Program-made: the position numbers and the translations under genes | In this document: piece by piece, positions 36,465 to 47,955 of the stretch | Layout of the letters: every line of letters begins with the position of its first letter | Numbering within the stretch: position 1 is the first letter of the stretch | NCBI RefSeq assembly: GCF_003076475.1 | Contig: NZ_CP020919.1 | Location: forward strand, 3,720,001-3,784,000 | From: Flavobacterium kingsejongi | Lineage (GTDB): Bacteria; Bacteroidota; Bacteroidia; Flavobacteriales; Flavobacteriaceae | DNA: 64,000 nt | Reading direction: 5' to 3' | Notes under the pieces: model-generated | The model's input: the letters and a program-made list of their open reading frames with translations, nothing else | The model's database searches: none | What the model was told of the DNA's origin: nothing

Positions 36465-36559
36465 TTCCGGTTATATTGATCACCCCATTCCGTTTTAAAG
36501 TGAGCACCTGATTCCAGTTCAAAATGACCACCTAATTCCGGTGCAAAGTGAGCACCTCC
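36465..36559 (+). repeat. Left terminal repeats of the IS21 element (4 copies)
   Basis: Four units at 36465-36487, 36488-36511, 36512-36535 and 36536-36559, consensus about TTCCGGNNCAAANTGACCAC followed by CTAA. These are presumed IstA-binding sites, as in other IS21 relatives with multiple terminal repeats. Confidence 0.85.
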
Positions 36560-36618
36560 GTTTTGATTAAAAACTATATTTTTTCATCTGTTAATTAGTA
36601 TTCAAATATAATAAAATA

Positions 36619-37356
36619 TCACTCTTTGTTTATTCCTCTTTTCTTTCTCATGGATTCTCCATGTAATTCAAGCCTATGAGATTGGTGTATAAGTCTGTCT
36701 AATATTGCATCGGCTATCGTTTTTTCTCCAATTATATCATACCAGCCTTGAACTGGTATTTGTGATGTCACGATTATAGAGCCGTTATTATGCCTGTCCT
36801 CTATGATCTCTAAAAGAGTAATTCGGTTATGGCTGTCAAGTGCCTGGAGTCCAAAATCATCAAGTATTATAACATCCTGTCTTTGTATTTTGGTAAGTTC
36901 CCGTAGACAAGTACCATCTGCTTTAGCCATTTTTAGTCTAGCGAACAATTTTAAGGTATTAAAATAACTTACCTTAAAACCCTGTATACAGGCTTGATAA
37001 CCTAATGCAGTACCTAAATAACTTTTACCGACACCGGTGCTTCCAGTGATTAAAATGTTTTCGTTTTTCTCTATAAATTCGCATTCTGCCAGACGCAGTA
37101 CCATGTTTCGGTCCAGGTTACGTGATACATCAAAATTGATACTTTCAATATTTGATTTGTAATGGAATTTGGCATTAGTGATACTTCGTTCAATACGACG
37201 ATTGTACCTTTCATCCCATTCTGCATCAATAATCATCGATACAAACTGGTCAAGGGTATAATGATCTGTTTTCCCGCTTTCAATGGCTGTTTTAAAAGCA
37301 TTAAACATGCCATAAAGCTTCATTTGTTTCATTTTGGTTACTGTGGATTCATTCAT
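36619..37356 (-). CDS. istB: IS21-family ATPase helper IstB
   Basis: A 245-residue AAA+ protein related to DnaC, which assists the IstA transposase and helps choose the target. Walker A is ITGSTGVGKSYLGTALG and Walker B is VIILDDFGLQ; a sensor region SIIVTSQIPV and the Arg-rich C-terminus follow. Length is typical. It begins 16 bp after istA ends and is intact, so together with istA the element could still move. Confidence 0.95.
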   Translation of the reverse strand: MNESTVTKMKQMKLYGMFNAFKTAIESGKTDHYTLDQFVSMIIDAEWDERYNRRIERSITNAKFHYKSNIESINFDVSRNLDRNMVLRLAECEFIEKNENILITGSTGVGKSYLGTALGYQACIQGFKVSYFNTLKLFARLKMAKADGTCLRELTKIQRQDVIILDDFGLQALDSHNRITLLEIIEDRHNNGSIIVTSQIPVQGWYDIIGEKTIADAILDRLIHQSHRLELHGESMRKKRGINKE

Positions 37357-37372
37357 TTTTTCAAGATTTAAT

Positions 37373-38920
37373 TTAGTTATAATAGTGTTTTCCTCTTATG
37401 TTACTGTGATCGGGAAGTTCCTGCTCAGGTTCTTGATCAAAATCAATATGATCCAAGTTGTTTTCTAAAATGTTTTGTATGGTCTTAAAATTGTAAATTT
37501 TAAAATCAAGTGCCCGCCTGCAGGCATTTATTAATCGCTGTCTGCCTACCTTTTTTTCAAAATTCAGTATTCCTAAACAGCTTTTATAAGCCTGTTCTGG
37601 ATGATTTCTGCTTTCGATTATCTGCATTATATATTCTCCTACTGACTCATCAATATTATTAGCCCATTCAATGAAGCGGGCAGCACTCCATTGGGCTACA
37701 AATTGATGTGTACTGGCTAAATGCTCAGGAGTTGTTGTATAGACATAAGGTTTGTAGTTTCTTGGATGTACAGCTATTCGATTGTATTTATAATAAATCT
37801 CTACTGTTGATTTGGTATATAACAGCTTGGCTTTCTTCTTTACATATTGATACGGAACGCTGTAATAGTTTTTGTCCTGGCTTAATTGAACATGACCGTT
37901 TTGCATTACTGTTGCAAAAGACTGGTATTTAATTTCAAAACGATCTTGTGGGAGTGGACGCAGTTTTTCTTTCTCGTCTTCTAAAAATAATTCAAAGCGG
38001 GAATAAGGGCGTCCTGTCAGTTTTCTGTTATTGTGAGAGTCAAGTAAATCCCAGATCTGCTGGTTTAATTCTTCCAGAGAAAAGAACTTAGTTTCTTTTA
38101 TGGTTACATAAATCCTTCGATATAATATCTTAACAGCTCCTTCAACTAGTGACTTGTCTCTGGGCCTGTAAGCTCTGGCAGGTAAAATTGTGGTTTCGTA
38201 ATGTTCTGCTAAATCAGCCAGGGTTTCATTGATTGTCGGTTCAAAACGACTGCTTTTTATTACGGCAGATTTTAAATTATCTGGAACAATGGCGGCAGGA
38301 GTGCCTTCAAAAAAGCGCATGGCATTTTCTACCGAGTCAACAAAGTTTTCCTTTTGCTGGCTCATGGAAGCTTCAGCATACGTGTATTGGCTAGCGCCCA
38401 ATATTGCTACAAAAAATTGTACTTCTTTGACTTCTCCAGTATCTATATCAATAATTGAGAGTGTCTTTCCGGCATAATCAACATACATTTTATCACCAGC
38501 CTTATGGTTCATATGCATGACCGGATTAACTCGTTTGCCCCATATATTGTAATGATAATGAAATTGTGAAGTTCGATAACCATCAGGATTTACAGCAATA
38601 TATTGTTCCCACATATGCTGTACGGTAACGCCAACTTTTTTTAGTTCACGTTCCATTTTAGGAAAAAAATCATAAAGTGTCTGTAATCTCGGGCTAATGG
38701 CCTCTACACTAGTCTGGGAGAATAAAAGTTCCAGCTCTGCATCGGTTTTTTGGTCGATTAATTCAAAGCTTAATTCGAGAACTTCAAATAAAGAAATATA
38801 TTTCTTTACCGTATTTCTTGAAAGGGATAAGTAGCTACTTATAAATAACTTACTCTTTCCATTACAATAGAATTTAATTACTTTTCTAATTTTACGCATG
38901 TCTGTTATTTTGTTTGCCAT
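37373..38920 (-). CDS. istA: IS21-family transposase IstA
   Basis: A 515-residue DDE transposase. The N-terminus has a helix-turn-helix (FYCNGKSKLFISSYLSLSRN). The rve-type catalytic core has Asp in KMYVDYAGKTLS, Asp in AAIVPDNLKSAV and Glu in DKSLVEGAVKILYRR. A Mu-like beta domain follows. Length matches intact members (about 500-520). istB follows after 16 bp. Nothing suggests a frameshift. Confidence 0.95.
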   Translation of the reverse strand: MANKITDMRKIRKVIKFYCNGKSKLFISSYLSLSRNTVKKYISLFEVLELSFELIDQKTDAELELLFSQTSVEAISPRLQTLYDFFPKMERELKKVGVTVQHMWEQYIAVNPDGYRTSQFHYHYNIWGKRVNPVMHMNHKAGDKMYVDYAGKTLSIIDIDTGEVKEVQFFVAILGASQYTYAEASMSQQKENFVDSVENAMRFFEGTPAAIVPDNLKSAVIKSSRFEPTINETLADLAEHYETTILPARAYRPRDKSLVEGAVKILYRRIYVTIKETKFFSLEELNQQIWDLLDSHNNRKLTGRPYSRFELFLEDEKEKLRPLPQDRFEIKYQSFATVMQNGHVQLSQDKNYYSVPYQYVKKKAKLLYTKSTVEIYYKYNRIAVHPRNYKPYVYTTTPEHLASTHQFVAQWSAARFIEWANNIDESVGEYIMQIIESRNHPEQAYKSCLGILNFEKKVGRQRLINACRRALDFKIYNFKTIQNILENNLDHIDFDQEPEQELPDHSNIRGKHYYN

Positions 38921-39000
38921 AATCCGTAAATTTTTAACGAATGTATGGTTCTAACAACATGAAAAAATCAATAGTTTTTAATACTTAATTCACCACAAAA

Positions 39001-39095
39001 CTTGGTGGTCAATTTGCTCCGGAATTAGGTGGTCAGTTTGCTCCGGAACGGGTGGTCAATTTACTCCGGAATTAGGTGGTCAAATTGACCGGTTT
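39001..39095 (-). repeat. Right terminal repeats of the IS21 element (4 copies)
   Basis: Four units at 39001-39024, 39025-39048, 39049-39071 and 39072-39095, inverted relative to the left set. On the minus strand each reads about TTCCGGAGCAAATTGACCAC plus CTAA. They lie between the istA start and the right end, so they may also overlap its promoter. Confidence 0.85.
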
Positions 39096-39101
39096 TTCCA
39101 A

Positions 39102-39410
39102 TATAAGCACACTTCTAAACCTATTACTCTAAAAACACGACATCTTTCACCAGCATCACTATACCATAGCTTAAAAGCCCGCATTTCACACCAGCACTCC
39201 TTCATACGAATCACTCCGTGTAACCCTTATTAATTATACAAAAATAGCACCTAAGAATTAAAAGGTTCTTATGGCCTAACACTATTTCTTACAGCACTCA
39301 CTACACCTCACTTCCCCTGCTAGAAAGAATGTCTTTATACGATTTAATGCGACGACCAGCCCATTATCTTTTATAAAAATAACGCAAAATCAATAGGGTT
39401 GCTACCAAAA
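39102..39410. other. Gap right of the IS21 element with no gene seen
   Basis: About 310 bp with no credible reading frame, tRNA or promoter that I can recognise. The plus strand is rich in C, A and T with few G. One weak inverted repeat occurs near 39250-39275 (CCTAAGAA against TTCTTATGG) without a T-run. It is probably the rest of the original lgt-secDF spacer. Confidence 0.5.
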
Positions 39411-39434
39411 AAAAGGACCTGGTTTCCCAGATCC
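39409..39434 (-). terminator. Terminator of secDF
   Basis: GGACCTGG (39415-39422) pairs with CCAGATCC (39427-39434), including one G-T wobble, around TTTC. On the minus strand it is followed by a run of eight T. Confidence 0.85.
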
Positions 39435-39462
39435 TTCTCTATATATAATTTGTGCTTTGGAA

Positions 39463-42444
39463 TTAAACTGTTTCCTGAGCGTTGTTATTGTGCAGTTCTT
39501 CAATTCTTTTGTGCTCTGCATCAGAGATAGTATCACAAAGTACCGGAGTCGCAATAAACAAAGAAGAATAAGTTCCTACAATGATACCCACAAGCATCGC
39601 GAAGATGAAACCTCTGATAGACTCACCACCGAAGATAAACATAATCAATAATACCAAGACCATCGTTAAGGAAGTATTGATTGTTCTGGACATTGTCGTA
39701 TTGATAGAACGGTTTACAATTTCATTAAAAGTACCTGTAGTTTTACCTGCCAGATATTCCCTGATCCTGTCAAATACAATTACAGTATCATTCATAGAAT
39801 AACCAATTACTGTAAGGATAGCCGCGATAAAATGCTGATCTACTTCCATGTTGAAAGGCATAAATTTATAGCATAAAGAGTAGATACCCAATACAAATAT
39901 AACGTCATGCGCTACAGCAGCGATAGCACCAAGGCTGTACTGCCATTTTCTAAAACTGATCATCAGGTAAAGGAAAACAATTGCCATAGCTCCCAATACC
40001 GCATAGTATGAATTTGTTTTGATATCATCAGCAATCGTTGGTCCCACTTTAGAAGCCTGAAGGATTCCTAATTTCTTACCGGCATAAGCGTTTACAAACT
40101 GCTCATAAGTAATTCCTGTAGTATAATGTTTTTTCAACGTCTCATACATCAGTTTGTTTACTTCCTCATCTGCTTGAACTCCATGCTCTTCTACTTTATA
40201 AGTAGTCGTAATTTTCAACTGATCTGAATTACCAAATATTTTAGCTTCAGCAGTTCCAAAAACTTTAGAAAGTTCTTCTTTTACTTCATCTGTAGAAATT
40301 GGTTTCTCAAATTTCACCTGGAAAGTACGCCCACCTTTAAAGTCAGCTCCTTCTTCCAGTCCATTGATGCATAAAGAAGCAATACTTACAATTACAACAA
40401 TACTGGAGATGATGTAAGTATATTTCTTTTTCCCTAAGAAGTCATAATGGAAATTTGTAAACCAGTTTTTAGACATTGAAGTCACAAACGTGAGGTTGTT
40501 TTTCTTGTTGATACTCCAATCCAATAACATTCTTGTAATGAAGATAGAAGTAAATAAAGACGTTATAATACCGATTAATAAAGTCGTTGCAAATCCTTTG
40601 ATTGGACCTGTACCGAAGATTAATAATACTGCACCTGTCAATAAGTGTGTAACGTTAGCATCTGTAATAGATGACATCGCACCTCTCCAGCTGAATGACG
40701 CTTTAATCGACTCACTAAGTGATTTACCCATGCGAAGCTCTTCTTTCGCCCGCTCATAGATAATAATATTTGCATCCACTGCAGTACCCATGGTCAAAAC
40801 GATACCTGCAATACCAGGCAATGTCAATACAGCTCCTAAACTGGCTAATGATCCAAAAAGGAACAATAAGTTAACCAATAATGCAATATTAGCATACCAT
40901 CCCGCTTTACCGTAGTAAACTACCATCCATAAGGACACTAATAAAAGACCGATGATAGAAGATAAGATACCATTATCAATTGCTTCCTGGCCTAAAGATG
41001 GCCCTACAATTTCTGATTGTACGATATCAGCTGCAGCAGGCAGTTTACCCGCTCTTAATACGTTTTCTAAATCTTTAGTTTCTGTAAGTGTAAATTTACC
41101 AGTGATCACAGAGCTTCCTCCAGAAATTGCTTCATTTACATTCGGTGCAGAATATACTACGTTATCCAAAACAATAGCGATAGCTCCTTTTTGAGCTGCT
41201 ACATTTCTCGTTACTTCTTCCCATTTCTTAGAACCTGCAGGGCTCATTTTCATGGTTACAGAAGGTTTTCCGAATTGGTCAAAATCAGCTTTAGCGTCAA
41301 TTACAGCACCACCACCCAATTGCGGTTGGTTTTCTCTGTTACCTTTTAAAGCATATAATTCTACAGCGTCAACATTAACTCCTTTTTCATTTTTGATAGA
41401 AGTTGGTTTACCCCATGCAAATCGGGCATAACGCTGATCTGCTGAAAGCAAAGCTCTGATATCAGTTCTTTTGAAATAGCTATTGATTACTGCAGTATCC
41501 TTTGGAGAGAAATAGCCCAGGATAGGACCACCACCACCAGCGATAATTTTATCAAAAATAGGATTGTTTCCTTTTACTGTTTTTGCAGAATCTTTAGTTG
41601 CGCTGGTCAATAAAGTATCGATACCGGTTTTAGCCGTTTCTTTTACTTCAACAGATTTCTCTGTTTTTTTCAAAGCTTCGTTAGCCGCCATTACGAACTG
41701 GCCAATTTCTTCTGCTTTGTATACTTCCCAGAACTCTAACTGAGCTGTACTTTGTAATAATTTCTTGATACGATCCACATCCTTTGCACCTGGAAGCTCT
41801 ACAAGGATTCTTCCGGTTTCTCCTAATTTTTGGATATTAGGCTGTGTTACACCAAATTTGTCGATACGCTCTCTTAAAACACGGAATGCACTTTCGATAG
41901 ACTCATCTACTTTTTTGCGGATAACGGTTTTAACCTGGGCGTCGGACATTTGAAAATCAATCTCACCACTTAAGTTTCTGTTGGCAAAAACTTCAGGAGA
42001 GCCTAATTTTATTTTTCCACCTGCTTCAGCAGAGGCTTTGTCAAAAGCTTCAAAAAATACATCCAGGTAAGGACGCTTACTGTTTTCAGTGTTTTTTGTC
42101 GCTTCCGCTAAGGCTTTATTAAATACCGGGTTTTTAGAATTGTTCGCTAACCCTTTCACGATATCTTTTACAGACACTTGTAAGATTACGTTAATCCCTC
42201 CTTCAAGGTCAAGACCTTTGTTGATCTTTTTATCTTGTACCTCGCCGTAAGTAAATCCTAATAACGGATAAACTTTTTCACTGTTCATGGAATCCAGATA
42301 TTTCAATTCCACAGCTTCGTTGCCTTTAGCAAATGCTTTCGCATCGCCCTCGACTTTGTCGGCAACATAGGTAAACGTAAGTTGGTAAATACTTACCAGT
42401 GCAAATATTATTGCAAAAAATTTAATAAGTCCTTTATTCTGCAT
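39463..42444 (-). CDS. secDF: Fused protein translocase subunit SecDF
   Basis: A 993-residue membrane protein that uses proton flow to pull exported proteins through SecYEG. The SecD half has the large periplasmic part (LDLEGGINVILQV, VTQPNIQKLGETGRILVELPG) and a six-helix membrane part (TMGTAVDANIIIYERAKEEL). The SecF half follows in the same chain (GADFKGGRTFQVKFE, NDTVIVFDRIREYLAGK). SecD-SecF fusion is usual in Bacteroidetes. A good promoter lies about 120 bp upstream, and a 24-codon upstream frame overlaps the start codon. The SecD periplasmic domain has a family-typical insertion with a Gly-rich loop. Confidence 0.97.
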   Translation of the reverse strand: MQNKGLIKFFAIIFALVSIYQLTFTYVADKVEGDAKAFAKGNEAVELKYLDSMNSEKVYPLLGFTYGEVQDKKINKGLDLEGGINVILQVSVKDIVKGLANNSKNPVFNKALAEATKNTENSKRPYLDVFFEAFDKASAEAGGKIKLGSPEVFANRNLSGEIDFQMSDAQVKTVIRKKVDESIESAFRVLRERIDKFGVTQPNIQKLGETGRILVELPGAKDVDRIKKLLQSTAQLEFWEVYKAEEIGQFVMAANEALKKTEKSVEVKETAKTGIDTLLTSATKDSAKTVKGNNPIFDKIIAGGGGPILGYFSPKDTAVINSYFKRTDIRALLSADQRYARFAWGKPTSIKNEKGVNVDAVELYALKGNRENQPQLGGGAVIDAKADFDQFGKPSVTMKMSPAGSKKWEEVTRNVAAQKGAIAIVLDNVVYSAPNVNEAISGGSSVITGKFTLTETKDLENVLRAGKLPAAADIVQSEIVGPSLGQEAIDNGILSSIIGLLLVSLWMVVYYGKAGWYANIALLVNLLFLFGSLASLGAVLTLPGIAGIVLTMGTAVDANIIIYERAKEELRMGKSLSESIKASFSWRGAMSSITDANVTHLLTGAVLLIFGTGPIKGFATTLLIGIITSLFTSIFITRMLLDWSINKKNNLTFVTSMSKNWFTNFHYDFLGKKKYTYIISSIVVIVSIASLCINGLEEGADFKGGRTFQVKFEKPISTDEVKEELSKVFGTAEAKIFGNSDQLKITTTYKVEEHGVQADEEVNKLMYETLKKHYTTGITYEQFVNAYAGKKLGILQASKVGPTIADDIKTNSYYAVLGAMAIVFLYLMISFRKWQYSLGAIAAVAHDVIFVLGIYSLCYKFMPFNMEVDQHFIAAILTVIGYSMNDTVIVFDRIREYLAGKTTGTFNEIVNRSINTTMSRTINTSLTMVLVLLIMFIFGGESIRGFIFAMLVGIIVGTYSSLFIATPVLCDTISDAEHKRIEELHNNNAQETV

Positions 42445-42569
42445 TAGTACTAAAATTAATTAATTTTTGTTTGTATTCCCTGCTTTTGTCAAAACAAAAC
42501 AATACCATTTATAACTCCAAAAAGCTTTAGACTTACAAATTGTATGGCTCCATTTTTTCTAAAAACGAG

Positions 42570-42600
42570 CAAATATATAATTTAACATAGGATTAACCAA
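42570..42600 (-). promoter_or_regulatory. secDF promoter with a long leader
   Basis: On the minus strand: TTG at 42600-42598, a 20-bp spacer and TATATTTG at 42577-42570. The start site would be near 42564, giving a leader of about 120 bases. That leader contains a 24-codon frame (42508-42434) that ends 11 bases inside secDF. Confidence 0.7.
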
Positions 42601-42622
42601 TTAATTTATTGATTAATATCAA

Positions 42623-42649
42623 AAAAAAGACTGCACGGCTGCAGTCTTT
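42623..42649 (-). terminator. Terminator of mdh
   Basis: AAAGACTGCA (42626-42635) pairs with TGCAGTCTTT (42640-42649) around CGGC, with a T-run on the minus strand. Confidence 0.9.
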
Positions 42650-42671
42650 TTGGGTATTCATTTTATATTAT

Positions 42672-43607
42672 TTATTCGAGTACCGATTTCAGGGCATCAT
42701 TCATACTTCTTACTGCATCCGCACTTTTGGCAAAGAGGGTTTTCTCTGCATCATTCAGTTGAATATCTACAATTTTTTCTACGCCATTTTTACCGATTAC
42801 ACAAGGAACACCGATACAAATATCATTTTGACCGTATTCTCCTTCTACAAAAACGGAACATGGGATTAGTTTTTTCTGATCGTTCAGGATACTATCCACC
42901 AAATAGGCTACAGACGCTCCCGGAGCATACCAGGCTGACGTTCCTAAAAGCCCTGTCAGTGTTGCACCCCCAACCATAGTATCAGCTGCTACTTTAGCAA
43001 GTTCTTCTACTGATAAAAATTGAGAAACCGGTATACCATTATAAGTAGCTAAACGCGTCAATGGGATCATTGTAGTGTCTCCGTGACCACCGATCACCAT
43101 TCCCTGAACATCATTTGCCGGTTTATCCAATGCCTGCGACAAATAGGTCTTAAAACGCGAACCATCCAATGCACCACCCATTCCGATAATTCGGTTTTTA
43201 GGAAGCCCGGTAGATTTCAACGTCAGGTAGGTCATCGTATCCATAGGATTAGAAACGACTACAATTATAGTATCCGGTGAAAATTTAAGCACATTTTCCG
43301 CAACAGTTTTAACGATGCCAGCATTGATGCCTATCAGTTCCTCACGGGTCATCCCTGGTTTCCTTGGAATACCTGAAGTAATCACCACCACATCGCTGCC
43401 CGCTGTCTTTGAATAATCATTTGTACTTCCTGTCACTTTGGTATTAAATCCCAAAGTCGTTGCTGTTTGAGAAATATCAAGCGCTTTACCTTCTGCAAAA
43501 CCTTCACGGATATCCAATAAGACAATTTCGCTTGCAATTCTTCGGTATGCTATAGCATCTGCACAGGTAGCGCCTACATTTCCGGCACCTACAATAGTAA
43601 CTTTCAT
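42672..43607 (-). CDS. mdh: Malate dehydrogenase (LDH-like type)
   Basis: A 311-residue NAD-dependent enzyme of the TCA cycle that oxidises malate to oxaloacetate. The NAD-binding Gly motif is VTIVGAGNVGATCADAI. The active-site parts are GIPRKPGMTREELIGIN, VVSNPMDTMTYL and the catalytic His in VIGGHGDTTMIPL. This is the lactate-dehydrogenase-like MDH group normal in Bacteroidetes rather than the E. coli type. The Asp at the end of the second strand (VLLDIREG) fits use of NAD. It is monocistronic with its own terminator. Confidence 0.96.
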   Translation of the reverse strand: MKVTIVGAGNVGATCADAIAYRRIASEIVLLDIREGFAEGKALDISQTATTLGFNTKVTGSTNDYSKTAGSDVVVITSGIPRKPGMTREELIGINAGIVKTVAENVLKFSPDTIIVVVSNPMDTMTYLTLKSTGLPKNRIIGMGGALDGSRFKTYLSQALDKPANDVQGMVIGGHGDTTMIPLTRLATYNGIPVSQFLSVEELAKVAADTMVGGATLTGLLGTSAWYAPGASVAYLVDSILNDQKKLIPCSVFVEGEYGQNDICIGVPCVIGKNGVEKIVDIQLNDAEKTLFAKSADAVRSMNDALKSVLE

Positions 43608-43828
43608 ATCTTTAATTTTTTATAGTATTAATTTCTTTCTAAATATATCAATTTTATACAACTATCCGATTACAATGCCCTATACTTTTCAAAATAACAC
43701 TTCAGGCAATACAATCGATAGCCGATTAAAATGTTGTTCTCACAAATTTATCAAAACCCAATTGAGTACTCCCTATAAAAAACTATTTATTTTCAGCTCT
43801 TATCACACTAAAAATAGGAACACAAAAA

Positions 43829-43860
43829 AAAGGATGCCTTTTTTCAGGCATCCTTTTAAA
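43829..43860 (-). terminator. Terminator of gyrB
   Basis: AAAGGATGCCT (43829-43839) pairs with AGGCATCCTTT (43846-43856) around a T-rich loop, with an A-run to the left that gives a T-run on the minus strand. Confidence 0.88.
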
Positions 43861-43894
43861 CATTTTATCATTGACAGCAGAACTGACCCACTAT

Positions 43895-45916
<2,022 letters not shown>

Positions 45917-46038
45917 TTAGCCTTTAAGTTATCAACATTTCCATCAGAAAATCGGCATTTATTCCCAAACCCTAAAAGCATCTTGCAAAATCAGGAATCG
46001 ATACCTAATCTGCTACAAATAAACCCTTAAAACACAAA

Positions 46039-46070
46039 AAGCATCAGCAGGTAATGCTGATGCTTTTTTC
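46039..46070 (-). terminator. Terminator of asnB
   Basis: GCATCAGCA (46041-46049) pairs with TGCTGATGC (46055-46063) around GGTAA, with A- and T-runs outside. Confidence 0.9.
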
Positions 46071-46084
46071 CAAACTAACTAAAC

Positions 46085-47707
46085 TTAATCCTGCGCTACA
46101 GATACACCATGGGCAATGGTAGTATCCGCATTTACGTGAGCCGCATTGGCTCTTCCGCTCGGATCAGTGTTTTCCTGCCATTTAGGAATCCATTTCCGCA
46201 CGGTCTGTGCCGCACTAACCTGCGGGAAATGTTTATGAAAAATATCCCTATAAAAATAAGCTTCTTTCGTGGTCGGGGTATTGTATGGAAAACGCTCCCC
46301 TGCCCTTTCCAATTGATAGTCAGTGATCTGAATCGAACAATATGCTATCAGCTCATCAATCCAATTGTATCCTACGCCATCCGAAAATTGTTCTTTCTGG
46401 CGCCATAATACTTCTTCCGGCAAATAAGGTGCTTCAGGCGTATCAAAAGCTTTCCTAAGGATATATTTTTCTATGCCATCATAGGTTTTAGGCTGCTTTT
46501 CAACTGATTTTATTTTTATTGCAGCTTCCAAAAAGGCCTTATCCAAAAAGGGAACGCGGGCTTCCAGCCCAAAAGCCATGGTGGACTTATCGGCGCGGAG
46601 TAAATCAGCGGTAAAAAGCTTCTGTACGCGCTCGATGGTTTCTTTCTGGAATTCATCATCGGAAGGGGCATTTCTAAAGTAAAGGTAACCACCAAATATC
46701 TCATCGGCACCTTCTCCCGACAGTACCACCTTAATTCCCAAATCCGTAATGGCCTGGGATAGAAAATACATGGGTGTACTCGCCCGAACTGACGTTACAT
46801 CATACGTTTCAAGATGCCATATTAATTTATCCAGGATACGAATCCCTTCTTCTACCGAAAAATGGATTTCATGATGTTCTGTACCCAGGAATTCTGCCAC
46901 ATTTCGTGCTGCTTTTGTATCTGGAGCCTCCGCATTAAGCCCTATAGAAAAGGAATGCAGCTGCTTTCCTTCCTGCTTCATCAAGCGGGCTGCAATTGCA
47001 GAAATCAAGGAAGAATCAAGCCCGCCGGAAAGCAATACACCAATCTCGACATCACTCATTAACCTTTTTTGCACGGCAGTTGTAAGGGTTTCGCGAATCA
47101 CTGCTAAGTCCAAATCCTCAACAGCTTTTGCAGCATCTTCCCATTGTGGTTTGTAATATTTAACAAAACCGGTTTTTGCCGTGTAATAATGTCCCGGAGG
47201 AAAGGTTGAAAATGTCTTGCACTGGTCTGAGATCGCTTTCATTTCTGAAGAAAAATAAATACGCCCTCTTTCATCAAGCCCATAATACAGCGGCTTTACA
47301 CCCAAAGGGTCTCGTCCGGCAATAAAATCATCACCATTCACAACAACAAAAGCAAAAATCCCATCAAGCTTGTTGCAAAAATCATATCCGTATTCTTCAT
47401 ACAAGTGCACAATAACCTCAGAATCGGAAGTCGTCCGAAAAGCATGGTGCTGCAATTCATTATCCCTCAGATCCTGATGATTGTAAATTTCGCCATTATG
47501 GATCATATAGGCTCTATTAGAACCCTGAATAGGCTGTTTCCCTGTAGTAAGATCAATAATAGATAATCTTTCATGACTCAGGATATGCCCTTTTTCCGTA
47601 ACAACTAAATCACTTTCATCCGGCCCTCTGTGAGACATTCTTTTAGAAAGCAGTTTGACCAACTCTTCATCTTTTCCTTTTCCTATAATGGCTAATATTC
47701 CACACAT
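46085..47707 (-). CDS. asnB: Glutamine-dependent asparagine synthase
   Basis: A 540-residue cytosolic enzyme that makes asparagine from aspartate, ATP and glutamine. The N-terminal class II glutaminase starts with MCGILAIIG (catalytic Cys2) and has MSHRGPDESD and IHNGEIYNHQ. The synthase half has the ATP pyrophosphatase loop LLSGGLDSSLIS and LSGEGADEIFGGYLYF. Both active sites look complete. Length fits E. coli AsnB (554). It stands alone between terminators. The last 25 residues (from about TDPSGRA) are Ala/His-rich, as in other members. Confidence 0.96.
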   Translation of the reverse strand: MCGILAIIGKGKDEELVKLLSKRMSHRGPDESDLVVTEKGHILSHERLSIIDLTTGKQPIQGSNRAYMIHNGEIYNHQDLRDNELQHHAFRTTSDSEVIVHLYEEYGYDFCNKLDGIFAFVVVNGDDFIAGRDPLGVKPLYYGLDERGRIYFSSEMKAISDQCKTFSTFPPGHYYTAKTGFVKYYKPQWEDAAKAVEDLDLAVIRETLTTAVQKRLMSDVEIGVLLSGGLDSSLISAIAARLMKQEGKQLHSFSIGLNAEAPDTKAARNVAEFLGTEHHEIHFSVEEGIRILDKLIWHLETYDVTSVRASTPMYFLSQAITDLGIKVVLSGEGADEIFGGYLYFRNAPSDDEFQKETIERVQKLFTADLLRADKSTMAFGLEARVPFLDKAFLEAAIKIKSVEKQPKTYDGIEKYILRKAFDTPEAPYLPEEVLWRQKEQFSDGVGYNWIDELIAYCSIQITDYQLERAGERFPYNTPTTKEAYFYRDIFHKHFPQVSAAQTVRKWIPKWQENTDPSGRANAAHVNADTTIAHGVSVAQD

Positions 47708-47902
47708 ATATTCTTACTATTAATGTTTTCATTTATTTACTAAAGCAAATTTGATGTATTAATATAATTATTAAAACAAATAAAGCTATTTTGGTTTTAA
47801 ATTAAAACCAAAAATAGAAAAATGCCGTAAATACAAAACCAATCCCTTTCGTGATTCCCATGTAATGATTACAATCTGAAATGGCCTAAAAAATGACCCA
47901 TA

Positions 47903-47929
47903 AAAAAAGGCCGCTTCAATGAAGCGGCC
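47903..47929 (-). terminator. Terminator of menD
   Basis: GGCCGCTTC (47909-47917) pairs with GAAGCGGCC (47921-47929) around AAT, and is followed by TTTTTTT on the minus strand. Confidence 0.92.
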
Positions 47930-47955
47930 TTACAATAGAAACAAGCTCTTTATTT

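Larger units (their letters stand above)
36459..39101 (-). mobile_element. IS21-family insertion sequence, apparently intact
   Basis: About 2.64 kb carrying istA and istB on the minus strand. The left end begins TGCAAATTCCGGTTATATTG and the reverse complement of the right end begins TGGAAAAACCGGTCAATTTG; 19 of the first 26 positions match. Inside each end are four tandem repeats of about 24 bp. TATAAG stands directly before the left end (36453-36458) and again at 39102-39107, a likely 6-bp target duplication if the right end is at 39101. It lies in the gap between lgt and secDF and disrupts no gene. Confidence 0.88.

Noticed and set aside
36465..39095. Regular short repeats considered as a CRISPR array
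   Set aside because: The units are adjacent without spacers, are inverted at the two ends of one element, and flank istA/istB; they are IS21 terminal repeats.
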